Assembly (NCBI GenBank): GCA_033002965.1
Contig: JAURVB010013846.1
Coordinates: 62,001-126,000 of the forward strand
Length of the DNA stretch: 64,000 bases
Source: Piper betle
Lineage: Eukaryota > Streptophyta > Magnoliopsida > Piperales > Piperaceae
Direction: 5' to 3'
Every line of letters starts with the position of its first letter. The first letter of the stretch is position 1. The translations under genes and the position numbers were made by a program. The notes beneath the pieces are model-generated. The model had not been told where the DNA came from. It did not search any database and saw only the letters and a program-made list of their open reading frames with translations. Positions 50,172 to 62,544 of the stretch are shown here, one piece after another.

Positions 50172-51890
50172 GTAACACTTTGCTTATACAAATTTAGAGG
50201 TGGGCGGTAGAACGTTGGACAAGGCATTGGGCAACTATAAAACCCTAGTTTCAGATTAGTGTTTTACTAGCTTGTTGCCTTACTTGGTTTGGGTTAGTTT
50301 CGACAGGTCGAGTCAGTTTAGCTTTTAGATTATGAGTATGAGGTTTAGATGACAATCTGAACATGTTATATAGGCTAAGTATGTTCGTTATATAGACTAC
50401 AGCTTCAGTTATATTACACTAGAGCATGAGTTATTAGTATATATTTGAAGTATACAGGTTTTTCCCTATGCTAGCATAGAGTTTTAGGGATAAATCTAGG
50501 TTGTTGTAGTATTTAGTATCTGTTTGAGTTTTCTCAAGGTATTTTATTTATATGTATCTTGGGGATTTTAGATTACCGAATTATTTGTGTGTGTCTCGAT
50601 TTACATGCGTGCATGTATTCATTTGGCTTGCATTGTTTCTTGGTTAAAACGATGTTATTATTGATATGAGCTCACACTACGATTATGTATCATATAGAGT
50701 TGTAAGTCTTTTGTTTAATAGTGGATTATGATGTAGGTTCTGGAATCTAAGCTCGTCGTAGATGTGACAATAAGCTTGGAACTTAGACCACAAGTATGTG
50801 ATGACTCTTCTTAGATTTACCTCTTTACTCTATCAATATTTGATTTCCAGATAGTATGACATGTTAAGTGGCTGTGTTATTAGACCCCACTTTAACATGT
50901 GCTATTTAATTGTATTTTACTTCTATGATAATAACCCTCGAAGATGAGATCCATCGTATTATTTTCAAACTTAGCTCTACCTCACGTTGCCTTTGGGTCT
51001 ACTTATATGATTCCCTTCCTAGTTTTATATATAGTTTTTATCGAGTTTCAGTGAGCTAAGAATTGGTGGATTTGACCTTGCCTATATCATGAGTGGGCGC
51101 ATATGCAAGTTGCAACGAGATCTGAATCAATGAGAAGGTTGTTCCATTCCAGAAGGATCTTGGCACCTTTACGTAATAAGCTTTCTCACACCCAAAGAGG
51201 TGTAGAGTAGATGTGCATAGTGCATGTTTAAATTTGTAGCATTAGATGGTGTTGAAGGTGATTGCCTGAGAGTACTCGACTATTGTATTTTGTATCAAAG
51301 TTATATGGAGGTTTGAAGAAGGCTTAGGTTATGTGTTTTGTCCTGAGAGTGGGATCAATTATTACTGAGAGGGGGATTTGCCGAAAGTGACACAATACCA
51401 GTTTAGTTCAGGATGTCATCAAGTTTGAAGTTTGATGGCTCCTTACTAGATGCCCTTAAGCGTTCACATAGAGAATATATATTATTTTCTTTTCTCGTGG
51501 AAATCAAATTCCACCTACTTGTTTATGCTAGTTATTTTCCGGATGAGTGTCACATGTTGGTGACATTTTTCTTATTATATATGTAGGTCTTGTCTTCTTA
51601 TATCTTGGGCCGGCTTTAGTGCAATGATAGATAGACGCTATACGCACTTATACTTAGTGCGTTGTTATTTTCTTTCGTTCCTTTGTTTGTATTTAATGTG
51701 TGTTCATTTATATTTATTCGATATATTATTGAGTGTTGGTTGCACATTAGTGGTGTCTTCCTTTCTCGAGGCGTTAAAAGGGTTACTTCAATATATTTCT
51801 TGTTTGAATCTTACGGAGAAATTAATTTAGATATGACTTGACTCGATCATAACAATCTTATTCTGATTTTTAGGTGAACCAGAATCAGGG
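50172..51890 (+). mobile_element. Diverged LTR-like repeat, copy 2
   Basis: Aligns along most of its length with 60600-62320: shared landmarks include GCCTGAGAGTACTCG (51265 / 61437), the block CTCACACCC (51187 / 61350), GATGGCTCC / CAGTGGCTCC and the closing ...CAGGGTGTTACA. It is AT-shifted relative to that copy, with many C-to-T and G-to-A type differences, as expected of an old methylated repeat. The left border at TGTAACACTT (50172) is a guess, and no target-site duplication was found. No coding potential. Confidence 0.6.
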
Positions 51891-53061
51891 TGTTACATTA
51901 TCCATCTACTTAATCTCAGACAAATAGTCAGTCGTCCGTAGTCAAAATTCTTTGATCAAATTGGTCACAATCTATTCAAAATTAGGTCAATTTAAGAATT
52001 TATTTTCATCCTATATTATTTTATTATCTACTCATTTTTTCCATTATAAATATTAATTTTTCTCACAACCAACTAATATCTTATTTATATAATCATTCTC
52101 TTTTATTTTTCTAAGTTTTCTCATGCCAATTAGCATTAAAATTAAAAACAATTTTCTAAAGAAAATACTAAAATAAAGAAATATTATATTGCCATAAAAA
52201 TTTCAAAAAATGAAAGTTAATGTGCTTTAAATTTGATAATTATTAATGATAATTGGGTAATAAAATTTAAAAATATCATTTATACTATAAATTTATGATT
52301 TTTTTCTGTCACTCAATCAGATATTATGTCCAGCAAAAGAATTATTAATATTTGATTTATTTTTATTTAATCATAATAAATCGAACAAATTCAATTACAA
52401 ATACTTCGTACTTGAGTCAACACTATCGTCTCCACCCGAACTTATAATAATCTTCCGACCAATATCTTGACAGTCTCCATTTGGGCAATTAGTCTGAGTC
52501 CTTTGGCTGCCGGATTTGTCGGACACCAACTTTGATCAATTCACACCACAGAAAGAGAAAGATTATATGTGACGTAATACAAAATTTGATCATCTAAGGA
52601 TCATGATAATCGGTTGGTTGCAATTAAGTGTTGATGTGCTGCAAGGCCTACACTCTTCTTCATAATAATGTTCTTCCAACCGTCCAACCCCCTCTTATAA
52701 ATGAGAATACAACCCGTAACCTTCCACATTATCGTCATCATCAAATACGTGGTCTATGCACACATACAATAGATAATTGACAAGATATTGATGATATTAG
52801 TTGAATGAGATTGAAGATGATAATAAGACATTGAGGAGGCGTATGAGTTTTTGCTCACACATCCTGTAGAACAAGTGAAGACAGATGCAACTTAATAACG
52901 AAACTCACCATGAACAGAAGAAAAAAATGGCGCTTCGTATGAAACTCAAACTAATGTTTCAGAGCTTGTACAAAATCTTTTAAATGACAAGAACAGTGAT
53001 CGACATCAAGGGAACACGAAATAAAAAGTCATCCATTATAAGCATCATATTCATATTGATT
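51891..53061. other. Intergenic region, 3' flank of RPN8
   Basis: No gene recognised; the right end is the probable 3' untranslated region of the minus-strand RPN8 gene. Confidence 0.45.
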
Positions 53062-55866
53062 CTAGCTACCGGCAGCAGCTGGGATAGGTGCTGGTTTTGC
53101 ATCTTCGGCCTTCTCGTGTTCTTTGTTGAGCATCTGAAAGAAAAGCTAACAAAATTATAATCTGGCCTCGACATAACAGATAATGCACATCAATCCTTCC
53201 GAAACAAAAGAAAACAAAAACAAAAACAAAAAATGAGCTCGAGACACCTTATTGTTGATGAGATTGTGGAGTGCTATGACACTTCGAATGATTGATGAAA
53301 GGTATATAACTAGCATCATATCATTTGTTTTAACTGTCATTCAAATAAAAGGTCAGATTATGGTAATAATTTCATTAAAAAAAATTTCTTTTGAAGTGCT
53401 GATGCTAACAAAAACAGATAACATTACCAGCAAATGACTTGATCAATTCATTGACATTGAGATTTGGAAGTAGATTAAAGACGTCCTGCAAATAATGATA
53501 CCATAAGATTCCAAAAGCAACAAAGACTTTGAAGTATATATATTGGCAAAGGCATAAGTTATCCAGCACAGTTTTGAATCCAAATAGAAAAGTGAAGTCT
53601 TGGACCAATTAGTTAAATGAAATGCACAGTGATTTTTTAGGAGGTATTCAGGTATTAGTTAATTAGTGTCTTACAATTGTACTTGGTGAATAACATGACA
53701 ATTATGACAAGACACATATCTCACCCAAAACCATATAAATAGAAAAAACAAACAAACACATACTTGATGCTGACATTTATATCTAGTTCACACCTGTAAA
53801 TGATATAAAATCTCATTATTCAGGGGAAGCTTTCCTTCCACCACTAAATCTAAATAACCACGTATTTCCTGGAGCCGAGCATCGAGGCCTTTCAATGCAA
53901 CAAGTTTTCCAGTAACCTGATTAAGATAATACTCATTAGCATTCTGTTTTGTTTTCTCAAATAAGAAGATAGTCAACTGACAAGCATTTTTGTACCTCTG
54001 TTGCAAGAGTGCTGACAGTAGTATCTTTTACATCTCTAAGCAAGTGCTCAACTCCTGAAAGCAGAAGAAATATCCCATGTGACAACGAAGCAAAAATGAA
54101 ATCAACAACCCAGTTTAAACAATAACAAGATTTTTTAAAGCAGATAAAAAGAGAATTCCTTGTAAAGGAGTGGGAAAAAGAGAATAGGCGTACCGATCTC
54201 TTCTACTTCATGAGCAGCAATTTCGGAAGGCACGTGCACAAACACTTTCTGACTTTTCTGAGTCGCATTCTGTTAAATTAAACATAAAATTACACAGAAT
54301 TCACCTTCTGAATTCAGACAGACAAAAACAACGAGAAGGTTTTATTCATAGATGGCATTATATTACAGATATTAGCATGGCCATGACTTGTGATCATAGC
54401 CATGAGTGACTTGACCAACAGATACAACCAACTTGGCCAACCATTAAGGATTTGTTCCGAGGTGAAAAATTGGAAATCCTTTTACCTCTTTCACTTCTTC
54501 AACAGCACAATAAGCTTTTGTTGGAATTCCCAGCTCTTTAGGTTGTACATCAATGATCACCAAAACTGGATTTGGTACATAACTGCCGAAGGAAAAAAAG
54601 CTCGCTTGTTAGGTTCACCACTAGAAGCTTATACACGTGTTAATTGCCAAGTCGAGATAGATCATTTGAAAAAGAAACATAATGCTACAGGTTAAACTAG
54701 CCTTACTCATGGAATAATTGGTGAACATTCATATCATTTTCCCGTAGCTTGGGGCCAGTACTGTACCAGCCAACCACATGTTCCTTTGCTGAATGAGGGG
54801 GAGTTAAAAAAAAAACATCAGAGAGAAAAAAAATTCAAACATACGAAAAAAAGCCAATAAAATTACCATTAATTCTCTTGAACATGGAAAACATGGCTTC
54901 GTGGTAGTTGTGATCCAGAAACCATATGCTAGGATCCTTATCATCTTCCTCAAAAGGAACTGCAAAATGACAATTACACAGTTAAAACTAACATCGATAT
55001 CCATCTGCATCAATGGCTAACTTGGTAATTCAAACTACATCAACAAACACGAGCAACACACACTAACACACGAGCACACACACACAAACAATGAAGAACA
55101 AACACATGTCTAATAACTCTAGTCCAATATAACATGTCAATTTTTTAGTTGTTATCACACTAATACCAGCAAATACGTAATTTCAACTTTTTTTAAAAAA
55201 AGTCAATGTGCCTCATCTCTAGCAACAAGATAGAATGAAATAACGTAAAACAACAAAAATACTACTAATCCCATACAAAATGTAAACTTTCAATTTGTAA
55301 CAACACTGCAACCAGTAATAAACATATGATTTCAAACTCTACCATAAATCTAAAGCAAAAAAAAACTAAAAACAATCACATCAAATTACCGTCATAGCAG
55401 TTGGTAAATATCAACTAGCCAATCGAAACAAACACGAGCAATCTACAAATTTACACCAAAGCACATACGTCCATATAATATAATGAAACACAAATCCCCG
55501 TCTAATGACTAATTCATGCTTAACGACTCGAATCCAATAAAATATGTAAACTTTTTTAGTTGTCACAGCAAATCTACAAGCAGATACACAATTTCAACGC
55601 TACAAAAAAAGCATGTAATATCAAAAGCTCTAATAGCAATCTAAGACACAAAGAACTCAAAACAAACATATCAAGTTACCGGCGTAGCTGTTGGTGACAT
55701 CAACGGTGCCCTTGAAGGAGCTGCCGAGGAGCACCCCAATGACGCGCTTCCTGGTATCCTTCGCAACTCGATTGTAGTTATCGACGATGCTGAGCAGAAC
55801 GAGCGGGTGGACGATCACCTTCTCCACCGGCGTCGACGAGATCTGCTGCGACTTGATCACGTCCAT
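53062..55866 (-). CDS. RPN8: 26S proteasome regulatory subunit RPN8 (PSMD7, Mov34/MPN domain), intact
   Basis: Ten exons (minus): 55866..55680, 54959..54867, 54788..54707, 54582..54486, 54269..54194, 54054..53996, 53916..53794, 53485..53428, 53333..53248 and 53133..53062. All borders are GT-AG, phases agree, and the total is 310 residues, the normal length. RPN8 is a non-ATPase lid subunit that pairs with RPN11 in the 19S particle. The MPN domain fills roughly residues 15-145: [70 protein letters not shown] and [20 protein letters not shown]. The metal-binding His pair of RPN11-type JAMM enzymes is replaced here (WYSTGP), as expected of the non-catalytic partner. The C-terminus has [31 protein letters not shown] and an Ala/Pro tail. 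The ATG opens [16 protein letters not shown]. Its first exon is GC-rich, the introns AT-rich. No defects. Confidence 0.97.
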
Positions 55867-58800
55867 CCCGCCAGCCGATTCGAAGCGTCGGGGCGAAAAC
55901 TCGGAGGCTTTGCAGTGGGCAGTGGCACCGCCGTCGTTGCCGGAGTCCGGCGAGGGGCGCGGTGGCCGAAATTGGACGCTGAAACCCTAGAATTTGGGGT
56001 ATGGCGGACGGGGCGGCGGAGGTAAACTCGGCGTATGAGTTGGTTGGGAGTGACATTTCTAATCTACTTTAGCACAACGTTTATAATCGAATAAAAATAA
56101 ATAAAATATAAATATTTTTTTGTTTAACCAGGTAATTAAATTAATGATATTAATAATATTTTTAAAATTAATTATTAAATTATCATTAAAAGTTATCAAA
56201 ATGTAAGTATATCGACATTAATTTTTGAACTTTTTCATGACAATATAACATTTGCTTATTCAAATACTTTTTTAAAAAAATGATCTTAATTTTTATGTTA
56301 ATGGACATAAGAAAATAAAAAAATAAAAGACATAATAATTTTATAAATGAAATATTAGTGGATGGGCATAGACAATGCCTTCTCTGATGTCCGATTGACT
56401 AGCGCCCACCCCTAGACACGGGTAAAGATAAGAACGTTAAATTAAACATTGCTTTTGTCCATCTAATAAATTATGGATAAAAATTTAATTATTTATGGTT
56501 GAAATTATTTACTCAAGTCAGCCATAGTTGTAGTGTGTAGTGGGACATAATTCGGTAAACATAAGAATTTATTTTCATCCCTTATTTATTGTATTATCTA
56601 ATCGTTTTTTTCATCATACTAATTTTTCTCACAATAGACTAATACAAAATCATCATCTCCTTGATTTTTATCGGTTTTTTCGTAACAATTAGCATAAAAA
56701 TTAAAATTACTTTTTAAAAAAGTAAATTTGAATAAATAAATATTATATTACTGTAAAAAGTTCAAAAGCTAAGATTAATGTGCTTTAGGTTTAATAATTT
56801 GCAATAATAATTAGGTAATAAGCTTTTAAAACATCATCAATATCATTAATTTATTATTTTGATGGTCGCTATGTCAATAGTAGACAAAGAAATATTCATG
56901 TTTAATTTATTTTATTTGGTCATAATCAATAAGCTTTGGACGTTATTCGAGCATAATCATTCGATCATCCACGCCCAGTTTTAGATGGGGGCTGGGGGAA
57001 GGAACGCGTGTATCAGGTTTATGTTGGGTATTGTTTGATAAAAGTCTTTTGGGTATTGTTTAATAAAAGTCTTTTTAAAATTTAACCGAATCTTTTAATG
57101 TCGGGTCTTTTACTCTTTTTTAATCCATTACATTAAAAGCCGGAGTTTTTTGACATCGTTGCATTTTAAGATTTTTTGTGTTGTAGTTAATTCTAGCCCT
57201 ATAATAAATTTATGGGCCCATTAATACTTACCCAATTAGATATTATTATTATTATTTAATTAAGAGTATAATTCTACCTAAATTAGAAATCTCAAAAATA
57301 CTATCCCTTCAACAATTTGATGAGTCCATTAATACTTACCTAATTTAAAATTATTACGATTATTATTTAATCAAGAAAACATTGGAGTATAGTTCTACCC
57401 AAATTATAAATCATAAAAACATTGATAATATTTCATATATTTATAAGTATACAACTCAAAATAAATTTGATATTTAATATACATATTATTATCATGTTTA
57501 TTAAAAAATTTGAAGTATAAATCTAACTAAATTAGGAATTTTAAAATATTATTAATTTAATAATTATGCTATTCGAATTAAATTTATTATTTAATATGCA
57601 TTCTTAATTTAGAGTTTTACACAAATTAATTAATTAATTAATTAATTATTCATATATTGTTATTTATTTTAAATAAAAAACTTAAAATATAATTCTATAC
57701 GATTTAAAACTAAAATTACTTTTAATATTTATATATAGCTACATTTTTGTTAAATTAAATAAATATTCATTACTATTAATTTAAATAATGTAATAATATT
57801 TTTTGAAATTAATTTTGTATATTTTTAATCTATGTTGTGTTAATAAATTTTTAATATACCCGGCACATCACATGGGTTCATGGCTAATTATAGTTTAAAA
57901 ATATATCTATTATTTTTATTAATTAATTAATTAATTAATTAATATATGAGAGCGGCAGTTGTTTCTCGGTTGACCCTCCACAATGCTTCTCACCACGAGA
58001 TCCACATGTTATAAATTTGTCAGAAAAGTACGAGTTAAATATTTATTTTAAATTTTATACTTTTTTTTATAGAAAACTCAAATATTTTACGATTTTATCC
58101 TTTTTATTCAAAACGTATTCATGAAAATATTTTACACGTTTTAACCATTCCTATTAGGAATATATTGATTAGTGGTAGTGCATATTAAAAAATCTAATTA
58201 TTAAACCATATATATTATTTATTCTAAATTATAATAATAACAAGAATAGTAATATTATTTGAATAATATTACTCATTGTGGTGTATAATATTTATCTAGA
58301 TTTGGTAAATTTTATTTTTATTATGGAGATGTACAAAATAATAAAAATTCTAATTTATTTATCATGTATTTATAAATAATTATTAAAAATAAGTAAGAAT
58401 TTTAAACTAAGTTAATTTACCTTGTGTTTAATGAATTTAATTATTATCAATTAATAATTATAGTTTAAAAACTTGAAACTTGGATTCGACTAAGCTATAG
58501 AGTTGACTCAATTTGGCTATTATCATGATCATTTTGACAGAGCTAGGCCATGTAATCAACAAATAAAATATTTTTTAAAATGGAAGGTTTTACTTGAAGG
58601 CTAATCATGGTCATGTCCATAGACAGGGTTTGATCAGTATTGCGAGGAATCGATATACTTGAGATCAACGAATAAAACATATTAAATTTTTTTAAGAATA
58701 CTTTATTTACTAGTCAAAATGCCCACACAACTCATGAAACAGAATAATCAACATATAAATATCAAATATGTATATAGAAATAACAACTTGATATTAATCT

Positions 58801-59351
58801 TTGAAGAGTAACAACCTACAAGAGTATATCTTTTTATTAATAAAGACTATGCATGTTCGGGCACACGATTTATTAGTCTTCACTTCGAATTAGATGGGTT
58901 TGGTGGGTCCGAAGGTGCCCTTGCCACACAAAAAAATTGTACGAACTAAATAAATAATAAAAATGCCGAGTGTGAGGAATAAATATCTAAGATTTTTTAC
59001 GCGAATCCTTAGGGTTCAACTCAAATCCCTAAGTTGGTCCATTGTAGTTTGATAACCACAAATTCACTATTTCTTCTTTAATTTTACACTTTATACAAAA
59101 TAGTGAATTTTGACGATTTTTGAATTAATCTACCTTTGATAACTTCAATTCCAATGCCATGGTTTGTCCCTTCCTTATCTTCAAATCTTCAAAATAACTC
59201 CACCACTATCTCTGAAGTGTCCAAAAATGATGGGGTAGGAAGTTCTATCTCAATCCGAAGTCAGGAAGGTTTTCAAATTATTTTGTGGAGTGATAATTGA
59301 CTAAATCGGACCGCTTTGGGTTAGTTCAGGGCAAGTAAATACTAGACCAGA
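55867..59351. other. RPN8 upstream region and AT-rich intergenic DNA
   Basis: The first 190 bases are GC-rich and form the likely promoter and leader of RPN8. Beyond 56060 the DNA is very AT-rich with no gene; ATTA tetranucleotide runs occur at about 57625-57648 and 57918-57942. Confidence 0.5.
57625..57648. repeat. (ATTA)n microsatellite
   Basis: Tandem TTAA/ATTA tetranucleotides; a similar run lies at 57918-57942. Confidence 0.85.
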
Positions 59352-59356
59352 TAAGG

Positions 59357-61171
59357 TGTAAAACCTACGATTCGAGTCAGGGTTTTATATTCAGAACCGG
59401 TCGGTTCGACCGTTATTTTCGAGTCGAGTCAGTTTCAGAACACGTGTACTGAGCCGATGCCGGTCTCGTGTATGAGCCATGAGGGTCATGTGTACCCAAG
59501 TATATGATGATAACGTCATGAACACAACAGAAAAGAATGAGTTATCAGAATATATGAGAGTATGCAGTTCATTTTTTTTATTATGATATATAATGGATCG
59601 TAGAATTAGTTTTAGGCTGTTTACCGCATTAGGACGCGTTACGGGCATTTTGGGTGGGTTGATAGTTCTAGAGCATATCATTATGATTTTTTTTGTGTTG
59701 TTTGATTTTACAGGATTTTTCCGATTTTTATGAATTTTTTTAGGATTTAATACGACTTAGTTATTATACTTGACTCGAGCCGGAGACGAGTCAAGTCTTA
59801 ATTACAAGTTTGCCACCCAACCAATTCTTCTCCACCCCCGACCTTTTCTCCCCCACGCCCAAACCCTAACCGCTGCGCCGCCGCTGTTCGCACGCCACCG
59901 CCGCCACGGCCGACGCCGCCTGGCCACCGATCGACGCCGCCTAGCCCGGCCACGGCGTCGCCCTGCCGCCCCGACCAGGTCCGACCCCCATCGGACCGCC
60001 GCGACGCGAGGAAGCCACGCCGCGACGCCGTGCCCGCGTTGTGCTTCCGTCACCAATTCCGCCGCCGGCGACCAGCGCCGCCGCGATCGGTCGGTCGCCT
60101 CAGCACCCTCAGCCTTCCAGCGACCTTCCCCGACTGGAACGGAGGCCATCGCTGCAGTGGCCGGCCAGATCTAGCGACCCATCGCCGCCGGCTCTGTTTT
60201 ACCATTTTCGGGCGAGCCGCCACCTCCATTGGCCGCGCTGATGTCATAGATGAGTCGGGCTCGCCGAGCCGGTTCCGAGGGTACCCAACACGACCACTTT
60301 CCGGCTAATAAACGCCGCCGGCGATTGTCGCTGGAAAACCACCGGAAAGCCGCCAGTAGCTGCCGGAAAACCGGAATTTATGGAATTCACTGGAATTCAC
60401 CGGATCTTCCGCGGGGCTCACCCAGTCGAGCTTGATCGAGCTTCGGACGCCGATGAGCGCCGAATTTGAGTTCCGAGACACGCGACGGAACCCTAACCGT
60501 CGCCGATTGTCGACAACGTGAGGTATAATTACCTCCGATTGATTTATTTAAAATTGATGATAATTATTAGCATAGCATGCTAGGGTTGATTAATTATTAT
60601 GATGAATGTTAAGATTATGAATGAAGTAAACATGTGCATGATGTGATTAACAGGGAATAAAGGTTAAATGAGCTAATGAAGTAAAGTAAATTTGAGTATG
60701 ATAATCGAGTACAATGTAACGGAGGAAATATAATGAAATAGGTGTTAATAGGATAAGTTGGAATTATTTTTACATTTATAATTGTTGATTGTTATGGTTG
60801 ATGTTTGTATTGTGGTGTGATGGTCATGTCGGATTTGATGCATCATTTAGTTAGCGAGCGTTAGTATTTAGTTTTGATGTGTAGGTACGGAGTAGGAGCT
60901 CGCCGCCTAGGCGCGATGACACGCTTGGAGCTTCTACCAGGTCCGTTAGGACTTCTCTCTGATTTTATGATCTTTTCTATTGTATGTTTGATTTATTGTC
61001 TGCAGGACGGGTTAAGTGGCGTTTTATCGGATCCCACTTAACTCGGGCCATTTAACCGAACATTTTTCGGATTAATAACCCCTCGAGGATGAGATCCCTC
61101 GAGGTTGATTTCAAAAACAAGATCCACCAAAAGTTGCCTTCGGGCCTATTATATAACTCCCTACCCAAGCC

Positions 61172-61205
<34 letters not shown>

Positions 61206-62320
61206 GTTCGCGTTTCTGTGAGACGAGAGATGGAGAAATCGACTGCACGTACCATGCAGAGGATGCCGTGACAGTCAAAGCGGGCTCTGGATTAGTGCCA
61301 GCGGACTGTTCCATTCCCGAGGGATCCTGACAACTCCGCGTTTGAGTTCCTCACACCCGGAGAACGTGGAGGTTTACGGGTACTGTTTAGTACAGCGCAT
61401 GTCCGGACTTGTGGTTCAAAGGGTACTAAAGGCGACTGCCTGAGAGTACTCGGCCTTCGTGCTCAAGGCCAGGAGAAATATGGAGGTAAGGAGAGGGCTT
61501 AGGATAAAGTTTCACGAGAAGTACTGAAAAAGAAGTGCCGAGAGCGGCACAGTACCAGCAGCAGATCAGTAAGTTCGGGATGCTACCGGGTCTGCAGCCC
61601 AGTGGCTCCTCAGTAGTGCCCTTCAGAGTGTTCACGTGGAGTATATGTTGTTTTCTTTCATATGAGAGTTTGCTCTCATAGCCAGTTTGTTATAGTTATT
61701 TTCTTTTCGGACTAGTAACGCTTGTTATTGACGTTTTTCATATATATACGTAGGTGATAAGCACGAGATGGATGTGCCGGCCAGGACGGAGGAGCAATAA
61801 GGTCTTCTGCACACACACATTGGGTGATTGAATGTTTAATGTTTTGTTTATGATGTTATTTTATAAACATGCTATGATTAAATGTTTGAGGCATGACAAT
61901 GACATGAAATGAAATGATCAGAGTAGCGCAGCAAAAGTGAGATGGGTTAGGACCCAAAGTTCAGAGAATGATGAATATAGTAGATTAGAAGTCTGTGTGA
62001 ATGCTATTGTTGCTATGCGTATATATGTTTGAATATATGATTTTGACAGGGTGGCCCCTAATTACATTTTTAGGGGAAATTCTGTCCCTTTCGTTTTAGA
62101 ATTTTTACTAATTTTGATTGTAATTGTATTGGTGTGAAAATTGGTTGCATGTCATTCATGTAGTATCATGTTAGGGTTTTATGCATTTATCCATGCATGA
62201 GCAAGTCGTATCTACATCTTAAGACATCGAGATTAGATCCACACGAGTTAGGTTCGAGTTAGCCGACCTAACCGGGGCCTGTAACATGCCGGCTCGGTGA
62301 ACCGGATTTGGGGTGTTACA
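59357..62320 (+). mobile_element. LTR-like element, copy 1 (probable large solo LTR)
   Basis: About 2.96 kb, opening TGTAAAACCTACGATTCGAG and ending ...TTTGGGGTGTTACA, i.e. TG...CA ends with a short TGTAA/TTACA inverted repeat. Flanks are TAAGG (59352-59356) and CAAGG (62321-62325), a 4-of-5 duplication. A GC-rich zone at about 59850-60530 has open frames on both strands that are Arg/Pro-rich without domain motifs. A TA microsatellite sits at about 61172-61205. No gag-pol motifs are visible, so it appears to be a solo LTR or non-autonomous element. The 3' half is repeated at 50172-51890 and, inverted, from 62545 to the window end. The part at 59640-59880 matches the interior of the Mutator-like elements. 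Confidence 0.6.
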
Positions 62321-62544
62321 CAAGGTGGCGTGCGCAAGCTTCAAAAAATTCTGGGTGTGCCTTGCTGTAAGTGGCGTGTGGTGTGCCAACTCGAATATGG
62401 GTCGAGCAGGTTGCAGACGCGGCCTGGCTTCGCGGTCAATTTGTGGGACAATTTTTCAAAGTTGCGGACAAACACGAATAAGCATAAATGGGCCCGACAG
62501 ATCCAGCTTCGCGGGTGGTGCACTGCTAACTTAAGGGCTTCGGT
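62321..62544. other. Spacer between two inverted LTR-like copies
   Basis: A 224-bp moderately GC-rich stretch separating the tail-to-tail copies. Short open frames only; nothing recognised. Confidence 0.5.

Noticed and set aside
59770..60308. Open frames of 92-134 residues on both strands
   Set aside because: Low-complexity Arg/Pro/Ala translation of a GC-rich part of the LTR-like element; no domain.
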